Shown: positions 10,671 to 23,389 of the stretch, in pieces
How positions within the stretch are numbered: position 1 is the stretch's first letter
Layout of the letters: each line of letters starts with the position of its first letter
DNA from: Rhopalosiphum padi
Lineage: Eukaryota > Arthropoda > Insecta > Hemiptera > Aphididae
Assembly (NCBI RefSeq): GCF_020882245.1
Contig: NC_083598.1
Location: 77,009,714 to 77,073,713, forward strand
DNA: 64,000 nucleotides
Reading direction: 5' to 3'
Notes under the pieces: generated by a model
Told to the model about the DNA's origin: nothing
The model's input: the letters and a program-made list of their open reading frames with translations, nothing else
The model's database searches: none
Program-made: the position numbers and the translations under genes

Positions 10671-12900
10671 AATATATAATAATATGGTTTTAGATAAAAT
10701 ATAATTTGAAATTAATAAACTTGACTATATATTATATACTGATTAACATTTTATGTTTGTTTACATTTACATTTTATTTAATTGTATTTAAATTGAACAA
10801 CTCTGTTCTAAATCGATGTATAGATATATATTATATTTAAATATTTAATAGATTAATATATATATATCCTAGCTATATTATCCTTGGAATAATAAATTAA
10901 AACAAGTTAGAAAATTTAATACTTTAAATTTTGATATCGATATATCAACTACGTTTTAAAAAAAAAAATTATCTACTTAATACTTCTTAGAAAAATGGGA
11001 GAAAATATTTTTTAACAGGACAGTCTACAAATGCCTTGAAAAATCTAATTATTTAAACATACAACTGGGGAATGGTCTTATTATAGCTTATAAAGTTACT
11101 TGGTATCTTTATACTTTATAGATTATCCTGCGTCCAATTCTACGCCAACATAACTAAACTTTTAATTGTTTTGTTTTGTGGTTTCTTGCGATATTAATTT
11201 TTGTTATTGACTGAAAATAGCAAGAACTGATCGATTTCGTTCGTTATAATTTTTTCAAAAATTCTCTCGAAATTTAGATTTAGTAACTTATTTGATACTT
11301 AGATAGTTAGTCTATATCAAATCCAACGGAGGCCGGCAGACGGGTGTCATGTATATATAGGTACACATACAATCGTGGCAAAGGAAATATAGTCGATAAT
11401 GTTTGTATTGGCACTATATAAAATAATATTATTGCTATATACCTGATGATTGACGAGGAGTCGCAGCCGATGCACGCGAGTTTCCGATATCGCGTGTATA
11501 CATAACATAAATACAGTATTATATATAAATATACATAATATATTATTATTTTGCTGCAGGACGACACGTATAGAACAGTTTTATGCGTTCAGAGTGTGCA
11601 CGCGCGCGTATAGCCAGACCGTCATTTGAATATTATAAACGGTGTTTTCTAAGTCCACGCACTAGATGTATAAAATAGTCGGTCGTCGTTTTTACGACCG
11701 TTTTTATGGAGTAGTTTACGCGCAGTCAATGTACATATATAATACACATTTCATATAATATATATATAAATACATAATACGTATAAAGCGTAAATGCCGC
11801 AGTTGCGGTTAATCAAAGTCTGTATTTGACTCGCATCCTGTAAAGTGCATCGTACACAATATCAGGTCAATACCTACGTAGTACTTATATAATATAGGTA
11901 CTGACATGTTATATGCAAATATCTATATGCCGACGATCTGAATTTTAAGAGGACGTCTCACCTGGATGCGTTGTCTCCGTCTCACAAACGAAATATTAAT
12001 ATTTAGCAAATTTATATGTAGGTACACGAAAAGTAAATAATAACTCATTTAGTTTTATTGGTTTTTAGTGTGTATAAATTAGAGTGAATTGACCTACAGT
12101 TTTCAAATTTAATGGCAAGAATATTATTCATAGGTATCTACATTTTTTTAATATTTTTATTTTATAGTGTGTTATAGAAAAAAAAGTAAAATATTATTAT
12201 AATTTCATAGTTAACATTTTTGCATCTAAAATTTAAGTTTGATAACCCGTGGTAATTTATTTTAACATTTATATGGTCCGGAACTCATTCATCTAAAATT
12301 ATTATGCGAGTTCGTACACAGAATCGAATTTTCTCTTGATATTATTGATGGCCTAAGATTAATCTTGATTTTGGATATATATATATATATATATATAATA
12401 TACATTGTAATGTATGAAAAAAATATTGAAAAATGAAAACATTGCTCTTGACCTTATAAAGTCCAGTCGCAGTCCCTTATTGCTTTCGTTTGCCTTCTTT
12501 AATTCAAGTTATTCTCAATCCATTTGATTTAATCTCTCCAGCGTATATATTTTATGCTTATCGAAAATATATATTTCATATTTTTGAATAACAGAATATA
12601 AATGTTATTATACATCTGGTATTCTAGTGGTGTACTTTTTATTTTAATCTAAAAGGATTTGAAACTTAACATTACTATACACACGTGACAATACGTCATC
12701 AATGCCGTCACACACACCTGTACGGTTATATTAGCAGTTAGTATACTATCGTATTGTTAAAACTTTTACACGGCAATAGAACACCTATTGCTTTTTTCTA
12801 GCTGCGACGACGGAAGGTCTGCAGCAGATTTCTTCTTATATCATATATCTATCATAATATTATTGTAAATCTATTCTTTTTCTATTTGCGATAACAATTA
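10310..12900. other. AT-rich gene-free stretch
   Basis: Low-complexity DNA with (TA)n at 10648-10671 and 12379-12397. Two posterior-Hox-type motifs lie together: TTTACGAC at 11691-11698 and TTTATGG at 11703-11709. A good minus-strand donor (CCAG followed by GTGAGA, 11961-11956) could belong to the minus-strand transcript proposed for 12.9-14.4 kb, but I could not place its acceptor. Confidence 0.5.
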
Positions 12901-12923
12901 GTCAATTTCGTATTATTACTTAC

Positions 12924-13084
12924 CTATTATTCCGGACGGCGTTTGCGCAGGCACACACATAGAATCGCCGGATATGTCGCGACACTACATCATCACTTCA
13001 CGGTACCCACTTCGATAAGAATACTTCACTCCCGACACGTGACCGCGCACTTCACGCGTAATCGCGTACCGAACTTGCCTTCAC
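12924..13084 (-). ncRNA. Candidate noncoding exon of an iab-8-like host RNA
   Basis: On the minus strand, GATTTTCAG ends at 13085 (acceptor) and AATAATAG is followed by GTAAGT at 12923-12918 (consensus donor). They enclose 161 nt that are clearly GC-richer and CpG-richer than the flanks. All three minus frames contain stops, so the exon is noncoding. In flies the iab-8 host RNA is long, spliced, noncoding, and runs in the Hox direction towards the hairpin. This candidate has the right strand and lies 10 kb upstream of the hairpin in that direction. A plus-strand open frame of 65 codons covers the same DNA and has no recognisable features. Splice-site reading is by eye. Confidence 0.4.
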
Positions 13085-14279
13085 CTGAAAATCATAAGAC
13101 ATTCGAGTTTATTATTTGTGCGTTATTAAGTAACAATTAAAATATTACCTAAATACGTAGAAAATAGATGTAAAAAATATTTAGTATGACAAAAATCGTA
13201 AATTATTATTAACAACTATTGCATTCCGATATTTAAAACAGATTTTTTAAAATGATAATATATTATATACGTCATACGATATACCTAAACACTCTACACA
13301 AATATTGCAGATCATTCCTTTGGAGCATTTAAACTGCAAGTTATAAATACTTTATACAATCCATTATTATAGATAGTTTGTATACAACATATAAATTGCA
13401 TATTATTTCGTTCGTTTGTTCGTTCGTATGAACTTGAGATATGATATACACTTATTATTATAGATAGTATTTTTAACTAAAATTTATAAAATTCTTCAAA
13501 ACTTTGATATATTATTTACTTATACAAAGAAACGTTAATCAAAATGTAAATAATAAAAAAAAAAAATGATTCGTGTGCCGGAACATCATATTTAATTTTT
13601 TATTATTTATCTTACAGGGTTTTATTTATTCGTAGCGATAATTTCATTTTATATCTATACATAGTATAAATGAGATGGATAAAGTTTATTAATACCGCAC
13701 GTGGAACATCGTAGTCCGTAGTACTCAATGGGACTAGCTCTTATCGCGGTTAGATTAGATCCATGTTCACCATCGCGCTGCTTTACGCGAAAATTCTTCT
13801 CCCCGAAAGTTTAGTAATACGATTATAGCTGCTTCAATAGGTAGTCATTGTAGTGTAAACAAAGGGGGAAATAATCCCATTTTTGTTCGCCAACTGTAAA
13901 TTAAACTCGGGTACGTGTACAATAATACAGTTTATACTAATGGCGTTTTTGAGATCGCGTATAACGTTTAAAACATTATTAATAAAACGTTAAGTGTTTA
14001 ATTTTAATTTTTTTTTTTTTTGACGAAAATAATAGCCGAACCAGGTTGTTATTTTTATATACATTGTTTTTTAACTGAACATTATATCTTTAGTATTTCA
14101 TTTTGTAGATAAATAAACCCATATAATATATCGCGTTTAAAAAGTTTAACTTTAAAATCCTTAATTTAACTAACGACGACTAATAAATCATTCTTCATTA
14201 TTATTATTTTTTCATTTATTAGTTCCTATTAGTTTCGACTTGATATATTATACAACCTAACCAACTTAACCGTACTTAC

Positions 14280-14343
14280 TTCGCCTTTAGCTGCGTAGTT
14301 CAACGATTTGAGTTTCTCGTATTAAAGTTTTCTTATAGTATTC
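14280..14343 (-). ncRNA. Candidate upstream exon of the same minus-strand RNA
   Basis: A 64-nt segment between an acceptor-like AATTTACATTTAG (AG at 14345-14344) and a GCGAA-GTAAGTAC donor (14279-14274). It would splice to the exon at 13084 across an intron of 1,195 bp. The one frame I checked through has a stop, which is consistent with noncoding. The acceptor is weaker than the donor. A second good minus donor (TTGTT followed by GTAAGTAC) lies at about 14711 and could mark an alternative exon. Confidence 0.27.
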
Positions 14344-14719
14344 CTAAATGTAAATTGTTTAAATACCAATACAGTCAAATCCATGTTAATCGATGACTTC
14401 GAAAAAAACTATTTTATCTTATACGTATATTTATATTTACCTACACAGTTACGACCTACGTTTATTATATAGGTATATGTATATTGAAAACTGTAGGTCT
14501 TTCAAAATCGTTGTATAGTAAACCTCCTATACGTATATATTATTATGTACCGCGGACAATATTTATCGCTACAGATGATATCTTCTGGCATATCCGGCAC
14601 AGGTATACATATATCATTCCATGCATCATGTATATAGTCCGCGGCGTATTATATTATGACTTTGACTTACGACGTTAACCGAGATCGATAGAACACAAAT
14701 GGTGTACTTACAACAAAGA

Positions 14720-15770
14720 CCTAAAGCGGCAAACGTCCGTCGCGTATTCGAATAATATAAACGTCATAAAATAACGGGTTGTCTATACAGTTGCATATAT
14801 GTATAATAATATAATTATTGTATTGTATAGGAACGACGTCGTAAAATATATTTTTACGAGATATCGTATTTCTGTGGGTACGGTTTCAGACTTTAGCTGC
14901 TCTCTTATCTTTGTATAATACCTATTTATAGCAGGTAAATACGAGACTTTATCATTATTCCGTATCGTATTCATTCAAAATAAACGGGCGATAAAATTGT
15001 ATGAGATAGTATGAAGATAGTACGAAGATACGAATACGAAAGTTTGGTTGTAATTTTTTTTCGAAACAACGACTGCAACGCCTCCACAAATTTCAGCTTA
15101 ATTTCCTTACACTTGGTTATATCACTTTGTTAAGAACTTGCACGCAAATTAAATATCACTGCTCATCAGTGGAATGTTCGGAGTGGTCAATTACGCAGTA
15201 TATATTTTGTGCTTATAATTATTATTTATTTGTATAGATCTGATTACACATAACCATAGTACATATTACTTCATGTTACTCTCATATATAGGTACATATT
15301 ATATTATTTAGAATCAATACTGTTATTTTAATCCCACGAAAATGTCATGATGATGATGATGATTGCAATGATCCTATTTAATTTCCCACTTATTCACTGT
15401 GAATTAATTTTATCTCTCGCATTATTTTTATATTTTGTTGAAATCATGTGGTTATCTCAGATATTTCAGGCTATTTGAGCCTATGATCTTCAGAGTTTTA
15501 CATTTTTACGTACATTATGTGTGTTGATTACAGTGATAGTAGTATTATAGCAAATTATATTCAGTAGATATTAATTTGTATATGTACGTAGTACGTGTTA
15601 ATATATATTTTATCGCAAAATATTACGAATTTCACTCCCTCTCCTCGAAAAAATTAAATATTTTTCATTTGGTTTCGGTACACTTCTATCACAAGAGTAA
15701 AATATACGTAAATCGTTGCTGATGTAATAATATTATCTCGTGATGCACGTATGATGGGATAGCACGCGCG
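14720..15770. other. AT-rich gene-free stretch
   Basis: No supported gene. A short ATG triplet repeat (GATGATGATGATGAT) lies near 15350-15365. Open frames are below 65 codons and unremarkable. Confidence 0.5.
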
Positions 15771-15779
15771 AAATACTCA

Positions 15780-16715
15780 AGTCGGTCGTTTACGACTCGG
15801 TTTTATATACTTTCGAGTTTGGCCTTGACCCCCGTGGCTGCATCGGACAGTATTATTATTACTGTACGGACGATGGTGGGGTGTCAAAAATCGAAATATT
15901 TTCATCGTCTGTCGTTTTTTCTGAACGGAAACGCCGCCGTCGCGTCGCGCCCCGTCGAGACTTTTGCAGCCTCGCTGTGTCACTTTTACGACCGAAATAA
16001 ATATGCATACGTATTACGATGTAAAATATAATAATATATAGGTACTTTAATATACAATACTCATTAAATCGCGTATGCATATGGAAAATCGATTCATTAT
16101 TAATCATAATATATCCATAGGGTATTCATCCCTGTCAATTATTTTATTTCTACAATTTATATTTTTGACACGTCATGTCGTCTAAAAATGATATCGGAAA
16201 CATTTATTACAATTCTGGGTATAGTTTTAAAATTAAAACGAGATGTTCTAATTTGTAGGACTGATTTGTATTAGTATATTTTTTTTTTTTATAAAATATG
16301 TTGAATTATTAATTTAAATTTGGAGTATGTTCTGCGAGTTTTATATAATATAATATAAAATGGACAGAACAAACAACGCAGTGAATGTCTTGTACTCCTG
16401 TGGCAGTGTTTGTGACGCATACAAATTACGCATGTGATATTTTATGTGTCTGTGCGCATCACAATTTTATATATCGGCTCATAATATCGCGGCATAGGTG
16501 CTGCAATGACGCTGAAATTGCGCTAGTTCGGTGACGTCACGAAGACGATAAAAACGGTTTTTACGATGCACCCCGATTGCGACTATTATATTTTATATGC
16601 GCCTAACGTAGGTCAGGTTTGTGACTGCAGACGGCGTTCGCATTTGAGTAAGTACTATATGTCTATATTTATCACCGGCGTCGGTCCTGAAAATTTCGTT
16701 TGATCTTTACGATGT
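15780..16715. promoter_or_regulatory. Candidate enhancer: TTTACGA cluster plus CRE
   Basis: Four plus-strand TTTACGA motifs occur in under 1 kb: 15789, 15985, 16560 and 16706. TTTACGA/TTTATGG-type sites are preferred by Abd-B and Caudal-class homeodomains (established preference). A full palindromic CRE, TGACGTCA, lies at 16532-16539 with a TATTATATTTTATA stretch about 50 bp further on. A GTAAGT donor (16648-16653) follows a CpG-rich 160 bp. The segment is GC-richer than its flanks. Inference: posterior abdominal enhancer, or promoter of a plus-strand RNA. Single Hox motifs are common by chance in such AT-rich DNA; only the local density is notable. Confidence 0.3.
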
Positions 16716-18733
16716 CCTATTTACGGGGTGGTTATTTGTACAAATATTTTATACATTTACCTACATTTATAATATATATACGCAAAAAATGGCTGTCTCT
16801 ATTAATTCATTTTTAATGATGAATTAATGAGGTTTTCATAATATTTAATTTATTTTTTTTTATTTTCATCCATCCACTTATTTCACTTGTCTGGTGAAAC
16901 GTGTACATCTAATTTTGATGGCTCCTAAAAATTTTCTAAAGTTCTAATTGTCCACTAGTATCAATTGGTGACTTTTAGACTTTATATAAAGTGTTGTAGT
17001 ATATATATATACGACGTATAGTCTACTTTATTTTACTATTACGTTGCGAATCCGAAGAACTTTGCAGTATACCAATAGGTATAGGTATAAAACATATATT
17101 ATACTTATTTCACTGCCGTGAGACTACGATCGTGGGCGTGGAAGAATAACCCGGGTCGAAATAAACTATTTTTCGTACACAGATTTAAAACACTTTGTCC
17201 GAAGTCGGGCGCCCGTATAATTTATAAACCACTCGGGAAAATCATCAATATACACACTCCATTAGGTTATTCGACTCGTCTGTGCACACACATACACACA
17301 TCACTTTGATATATATTTATAAGTTCGAGACTGACTCGGAATAATGTATTGAAAGACATCGTGGCGAATAGCGCTCATATATATATATAGGAATTGCCCC
17401 TGTTTCAGTATAATGGTGCGCTGTAGTGTATATACAAGGGAACTTGGCGAAACTTTAATTCCGAAGAAATTCTTTGAAAACTAACGAAATTCGTTCCGCA
17501 TTATTCGTACTGGCTTTAATATAACATATACGTCTGTATAAGTATAATATATTTCTCCAAACTCTCATTATATAAATTATATTACTGAGGGACGTACGGC
17601 GACAGCTTTTGCGTATATTATTTAATATAATCCCGTCGACGAGCGAGAACTACACATATACACAGGCGCACACACATACACGCACGTATTGTATAAACTT
17701 TGAAACTTCAAAATGCGTCGTACTCACATAATAATAATATAAAACAAATATATGTTCAGTCAAAACGCGTAGCTGCTGCAGAGCCGAAGAATTTAATAAA
17801 AACTGTTTCGATTTGCAACGATACATTACTATACAAATGTTATAGATATGACGGTGCGATATATATACACATAAATAAAACAATAAAATATACACACATG
17901 GCTGGTGGGCTTTATGGTTTATTGTTGCATATACTTGCATATTGTATAGTGTACGGGTGTATGGGCCGTGTGCGTAAAAAAATTACAATTTCATATGTCG
18001 AAATGATCATTGTTTTTACTATGTATTGTTATAATGTATCGATCTTACAATCGTAATTATAACGTGTCCGCATAGTACCTATGTGTAATGCACCATACGA
18101 TGTTAAGGAATTGAAGCTATTATTTAAGGAGTGGACAATTACTTTCAGACGCCTTAAATAATTACCATATTGAGCATCTAATAAATTATTATATAGCTTT
18201 TAATTTTCGGCACAGATGTTTCGATCGATCGACGACTACAGTATATGCGTATACATTTAGCTCGTTTTACATTTTTCCAAAAATTATATTACTTTTGTGT
18301 AAATGATATAACGTAATCACCCGTTCTTTAAATGTAATAATATATATTATATGTAAACTCGTTATTCGGTCCTTTTAGAGCTAGTCGAATTAAATATCAC
18401 GTTCAATCAAACTCTGCTCTTAGACAGACAACTTATGTCTTAGTAAAATGTAACATAACATAAAATATTCAAAGCGATATGAACGAAAAGCTAATCCATT
18501 TCATAAATCATTTTATAAACGATTTATTTGAATATATAAAATACATAATTTAACACTGATAAAATGGTTATATAAAGGAGATAAAAACTGAAATTAAGTT
18601 ATAAAGGAATTTATTTAAACTATTAATTGTATTGGATATGGTTATAATAAGTGGAATGCGATAAAACACGGAAGAGTGCTTGAATTTTGGAAAAATATAA
18701 AGGTATACAACAGTTAATTCTGGTAAAAAAAAT

Positions 18734-18757
18734 TGTGTGTGTGTGTGTGTGTGTGTA
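18734..18757. repeat. (GT)n microsatellite
   Basis: An uninterrupted GT run of about 12 units. It is the source of the His-Thr alternation in overlapping minus-strand frames. Confidence 0.95.
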
Positions 18758-19384
18758 TGTATAGACATCAAGAAAAAAGAGAGAAATCGGATGTCCGTTT
18801 CGTGTTGACATGAGTAAAGTAAGAGAATAATGTTTAATTCGTGAACATATAGGTTGAGTATACTAAAGGAATCGATTTTGTTGCCGCTAAAGCCTTAATC
18901 AGTCCTTAGGAAGATTGGGATACCATTATATCACGCCGTCCACCAATATTGAGCGAAATAACATGAAATAAGTACATATTTTTTTTTTATAGATGTTGTC
19001 CATATAAGCGCAAACGACATACTATATAGAAAATATAGAAATTATGATTTGTGTATGATACATTTTCGTATCAAATGGTTGATGACAAAATTTTTCTTTC
19101 TCTGTTCTTTATATGCAGTATATGTTATATACACAGTTTTTCTCTCGCGTTACTTTTGAAAAAAAAAATACAACAAAATAAATGTCCTCGAACAAAAATC
19201 TTATCCGGGCCTCGCGGCGAAAACTGAGACTTGTACAGGCGAATGATAAGATAAAAAACCGTTCGGAGTCACCGATTGCGATGTCTATTTGAAAAAGAGG
19301 AAGCCATTTACGCAAACGACATACGTATATATGGGTCTGAAAATCCTAAAAAATAATCTTGCGATCGTATTGTTGAAGCGATCT

Positions 19385-19403
19385 TATATATATATATATA
19401 TAT
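19385..19403. repeat. (TA)n microsatellite
   Basis: A short TA run in AT-rich DNA. Confidence 0.9.
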
Positions 19404-20171
19404 CGTATGTCATTCCACACACACACAAACTCGAATATTTATATATATAAAAGAGTGTGCGCACGACAAATTCGGTCGTATTTCCGTGCAGCAGCAAAAC
19501 AATCGAAGTTAGTGAGGGGCTTATAAGCTCGACCGATTTTCCCTCGATGGAAAAGCGCACGTACATGTGAATAAAGGTAGATGGGTTAGGTATATATATA
19601 TAATATATACGTGTGTCGTGTGTGTTCAGAGGAGTTCAAAAAAAAAAAAACTGGGCGTTTTCGGAAATGTCGTCGTTTGGGGAGAGGAGAGCACGCTGCT
19701 GCATCGCGTATGTACATTTATTGTAACCCTCTTCGAAAGTACCCTCTCGCACCCTTTCACCCTCGAATAGTCAAATCTCTCTCTCCACCCTTCGCCGACG
19801 TTATATATTAAACATATACCCCTGCTATTTTATACATATAGGTATGCATCACATATATTATACGTATTACATCGTCGTGCGTTGATAATAATAATAATAA
19901 TAATATATACGCGCGTATGCCTGGCGCGGCCCTTTTTCCAGTCTGATGACTAGACGACTTTCGATGGTCGTTCGACCGAAACGAAATGAGTTTCACGTGC
20001 CCGTAACAGCAGCAGTAGTAGGAGCACAAACCGACGGCTACCATTTATATTGTATTACGAGTGGGTACAATGTACTATACATGCTATAATTTCCACCGCA
20101 ACACGAAACGTATATATATAAATAGTAGTTATAACTACTGTACATTTTCGTTTCCTTATTATATACTACTG

Positions 20172-20188
20172 CGGTGGTGGTGGTGGTG
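20172..20188. repeat. (GGT)n triplet repeat
   Basis: Five GGT units within TACTGCGGTGGTGG and the following bases. No open frame of interest uses it. Confidence 0.85.
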
Positions 20189-23100
20189 ATAGGATATCGT
20201 GAGTGGTGTACCTACCTATATGATCGACAAAAGTCATGATTTAGTGTTTATTCTCGTGCACGTGGCAGCGGGTTTTGATGAGTATCTATAATGATTTAAA
20301 TAATTAGTATACAGATACCTATTACACATAAATGGTCTAACGATAATGGATCATGAGCTCCCGATCTCGCATATATTATATTATAGTAATTGCGTGATAA
20401 CAGTAATTATATGTTTTACTACTATTATTGCTTTAGAATATTCGTTTATTCACTCAGTTGAACTGATCACTTAAAAATCAAAATACGAGATAATATAATT
20501 TTATATACTTCAGTTATAACGTATATATATATGTATATACGTTTATAAAATGTGACGTCAACGTAGGTACTTTAGCTAATAATAATAGTACAATTTGGAG
20601 CGTGGCATTAAACAGCATAATATAATACATGATACGATAATACCAGATAAATTATATATTATTCACCAATTATATTTATTTAAAATATGGTCAGCATTGT
20701 GAACACGAATATATAATTTTTCCCATTCGTTTCGAACCAAAATACTGACAACTAAAATAGATATATTACTATAAAAATATTTATACTAAAAAATAATAAC
20801 AAATATCTATTTTACAGTGTTTTCATATATACCTACATTGTAATATTATACTATAGTCTATTTATACCCCATTAAATGATAAAATTCACTGACCATACAG
20901 CACAAGAAATATACAAACAATAAACACATATATACGGAAATCCGCACGTATTTTATAGTTTTAAAAACGTTGACACACTGTGTATTTATGTACGGCCTTG
21001 TCAAACGACTTTCGACAGTATACGACTGCATACTGCAGTCTTCATCAATAAAACAAAGCGTAAAGCACGCTATAAAAAAATACTGAAACTTAATTTCTCC
21101 TATCATTGCAATAATATAGTATTAAATACATATATACATTATACGAGTGTACAGCATATATGCAATTCTTATACTGCGATATTATATTATATGCGTTATT
21201 ATTGTTATATGCTTATATTATGCGCGTGGATTCATTGATATAATTATTGTTCTATAAACATTTAATTGATTGTATACGATTGTCCCGAGTTGTAACAGTG
21301 TGTAACGTCTTTAAACGAAATATTTCATAAATATAAACCAAGTACTTAATGATTGTACTTAAACCACTGCATTTGGGTCAGATCAATAAAAAGTATATAT
21401 TATTTTTTGAGTTAATTGGCCAACAATATTCGTTAAAGACAATAATAATTCCGATCTTGATTTATTTGCCATTAACCAATTGTTGTTATTGCGTATAATA
21501 TACCGTTATATATAAAGTATATCTACTTATAAAAGTTATACATTATAATAATCGTAATATCATTTTTTTTTAATTTAAAAACTGATTTAATCAATTAATT
21601 AATATATTATAATATTTTTATAATTTGCGCTTTAAATAACTTGTGTAAAAGGTTGCATAAATATACACTATAGATTTATAATATTATATATTATAAAGGG
21701 GTATTGTGATATTTTATCGATTATGTATTATATACTTATCATCGTGTTTAATGCAATTAAAACATTATATTCATTATTAACCATTAGGGTTAAGATTTTA
21801 AGGAAATATAAATAATGAAAATCGTTTAAAATGTTAAAAAAACAAACAAAATTATTTACTTTAAAATTAACTTTGATAAACGCATAATTAACTTGATCTG
21901 GTAAATTAAAATTTTATCGATACATCTATCAGCGATAATAAAACATACCAATGTGAGTACTTTCTAGTCATTAGAATTTAAAGGTAATTTTAAACATAGA
22001 CCTACAAAGCATTGTCTTCGTAAGTTTTTATAGGTTTATACTGTAAAATACATATAAATCTATTGTGTTCAATTTATAATGTAACATTAAATATAAAAAG
22101 CATTTACAGGTACAAATTTAGTGTAAAAATTATTTAAGTATAGGACAGACAAATTTTTGTAAAATAGTTATTTTCTAACATAATCAAACATGGAAATCAT
22201 TTGCCTTCAAATTTAAACCTTATTCATTATTTAGTATTAAAATTTAAAATGTATTAAAATATATACTGATTTATATTATGTATGTAACAAATGTATATCA
22301 GTATATGGTTCAAATTTAAAAATGTTTATTTTAAAATAGTTTTAATAATTTCCATTATGCTGTATTAAATAAAATATAAATGTCATGTACCTAATTAGTG
22401 CCTGTTCGTATCGTAATATACATTGAGAGATCGAAACGAATATAACTATAAACACTTTAAATAACTTAAAGGTAATCTTATGAATTAATTCGAGAAAATT
22501 ATCTGAATAAAAATAACATATAGGTATATTTTTTCAAATTTTATAGCCGAGAAACGTGTTGGATATTTATTGAAATTGTCTTGGATTTGACACTTTATAA
22601 TATTATAAATATGCGCAATAAATTTATGAAGCAGTAAAAAAAATAAAATAATAATAGTATTAAGGGTAATGAATAATAATCAAATGGTGACAGTGCATCG
22701 AAACCATACTTTTTTTATTTTGTTTCCAAGTAGTAATGGCACTAAATGTTGTACGTAAAAAACGATCGTATAAAATGTATGATATTATGTAAGTACCTAT
22801 ATTTATTATATTGATTGGCGTCAGACGACCAAATAATCTTCGTTTTATTATATTATGTACCTATATCTGAACACGGACTATTGCACAGTTATTAGATGGA
22901 ATTTTAGGTCATTTTCGTTTTTCACGTTTGAAAAGATATACCAAAATGGATAAACGTGTTTCAGGCATTACCAGTATTTTGAAATGGAATTCTTATGCTT
23001 TGCATGTTTCGACGCCTTTCGAAAACATTTTGTACTAATGCCGTTTCAAAAATCTTTTATTTAATATTATTAGAGTATTTAAAGAGTGTTTGTTTGTAAA

Positions 23101-23389
23101 AAAAACTTATGTCATGCCTAAAATAATAAAATTCATTAAGATTTTTTTCAGATTAATAATAAATTCAGCTATTTTATTTTACTATTTGTGTTTAAAAAAG
23201 CAATATTCCTGACAATGATCATTAATTTGATCAATCGTTATATAGTTGAATATAATATAATATGTTAACATTTGTCACATGTATATGACCTAATAAATAT
23301 TGATATACAATTAGAATAGGTCGTTTAAAAATAGGTTTTATGTATTTTTTTCTACAATGAAGTCTTTCAGTGTTTTGGTAAAGTCTACT

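Larger units (their letters stand above)
16720..23380. other. Long gene-free stretch
   Basis: AT-rich sequence with microsatellites and no supported gene. Open frames of 60-118 codons are AT-rich and biased. GC-richer patches at about 19.1-19.3, 19.65-19.8 and 19.9-20.05 kb may be small regulatory elements, but I found no motif cluster in them. Confidence 0.5.
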
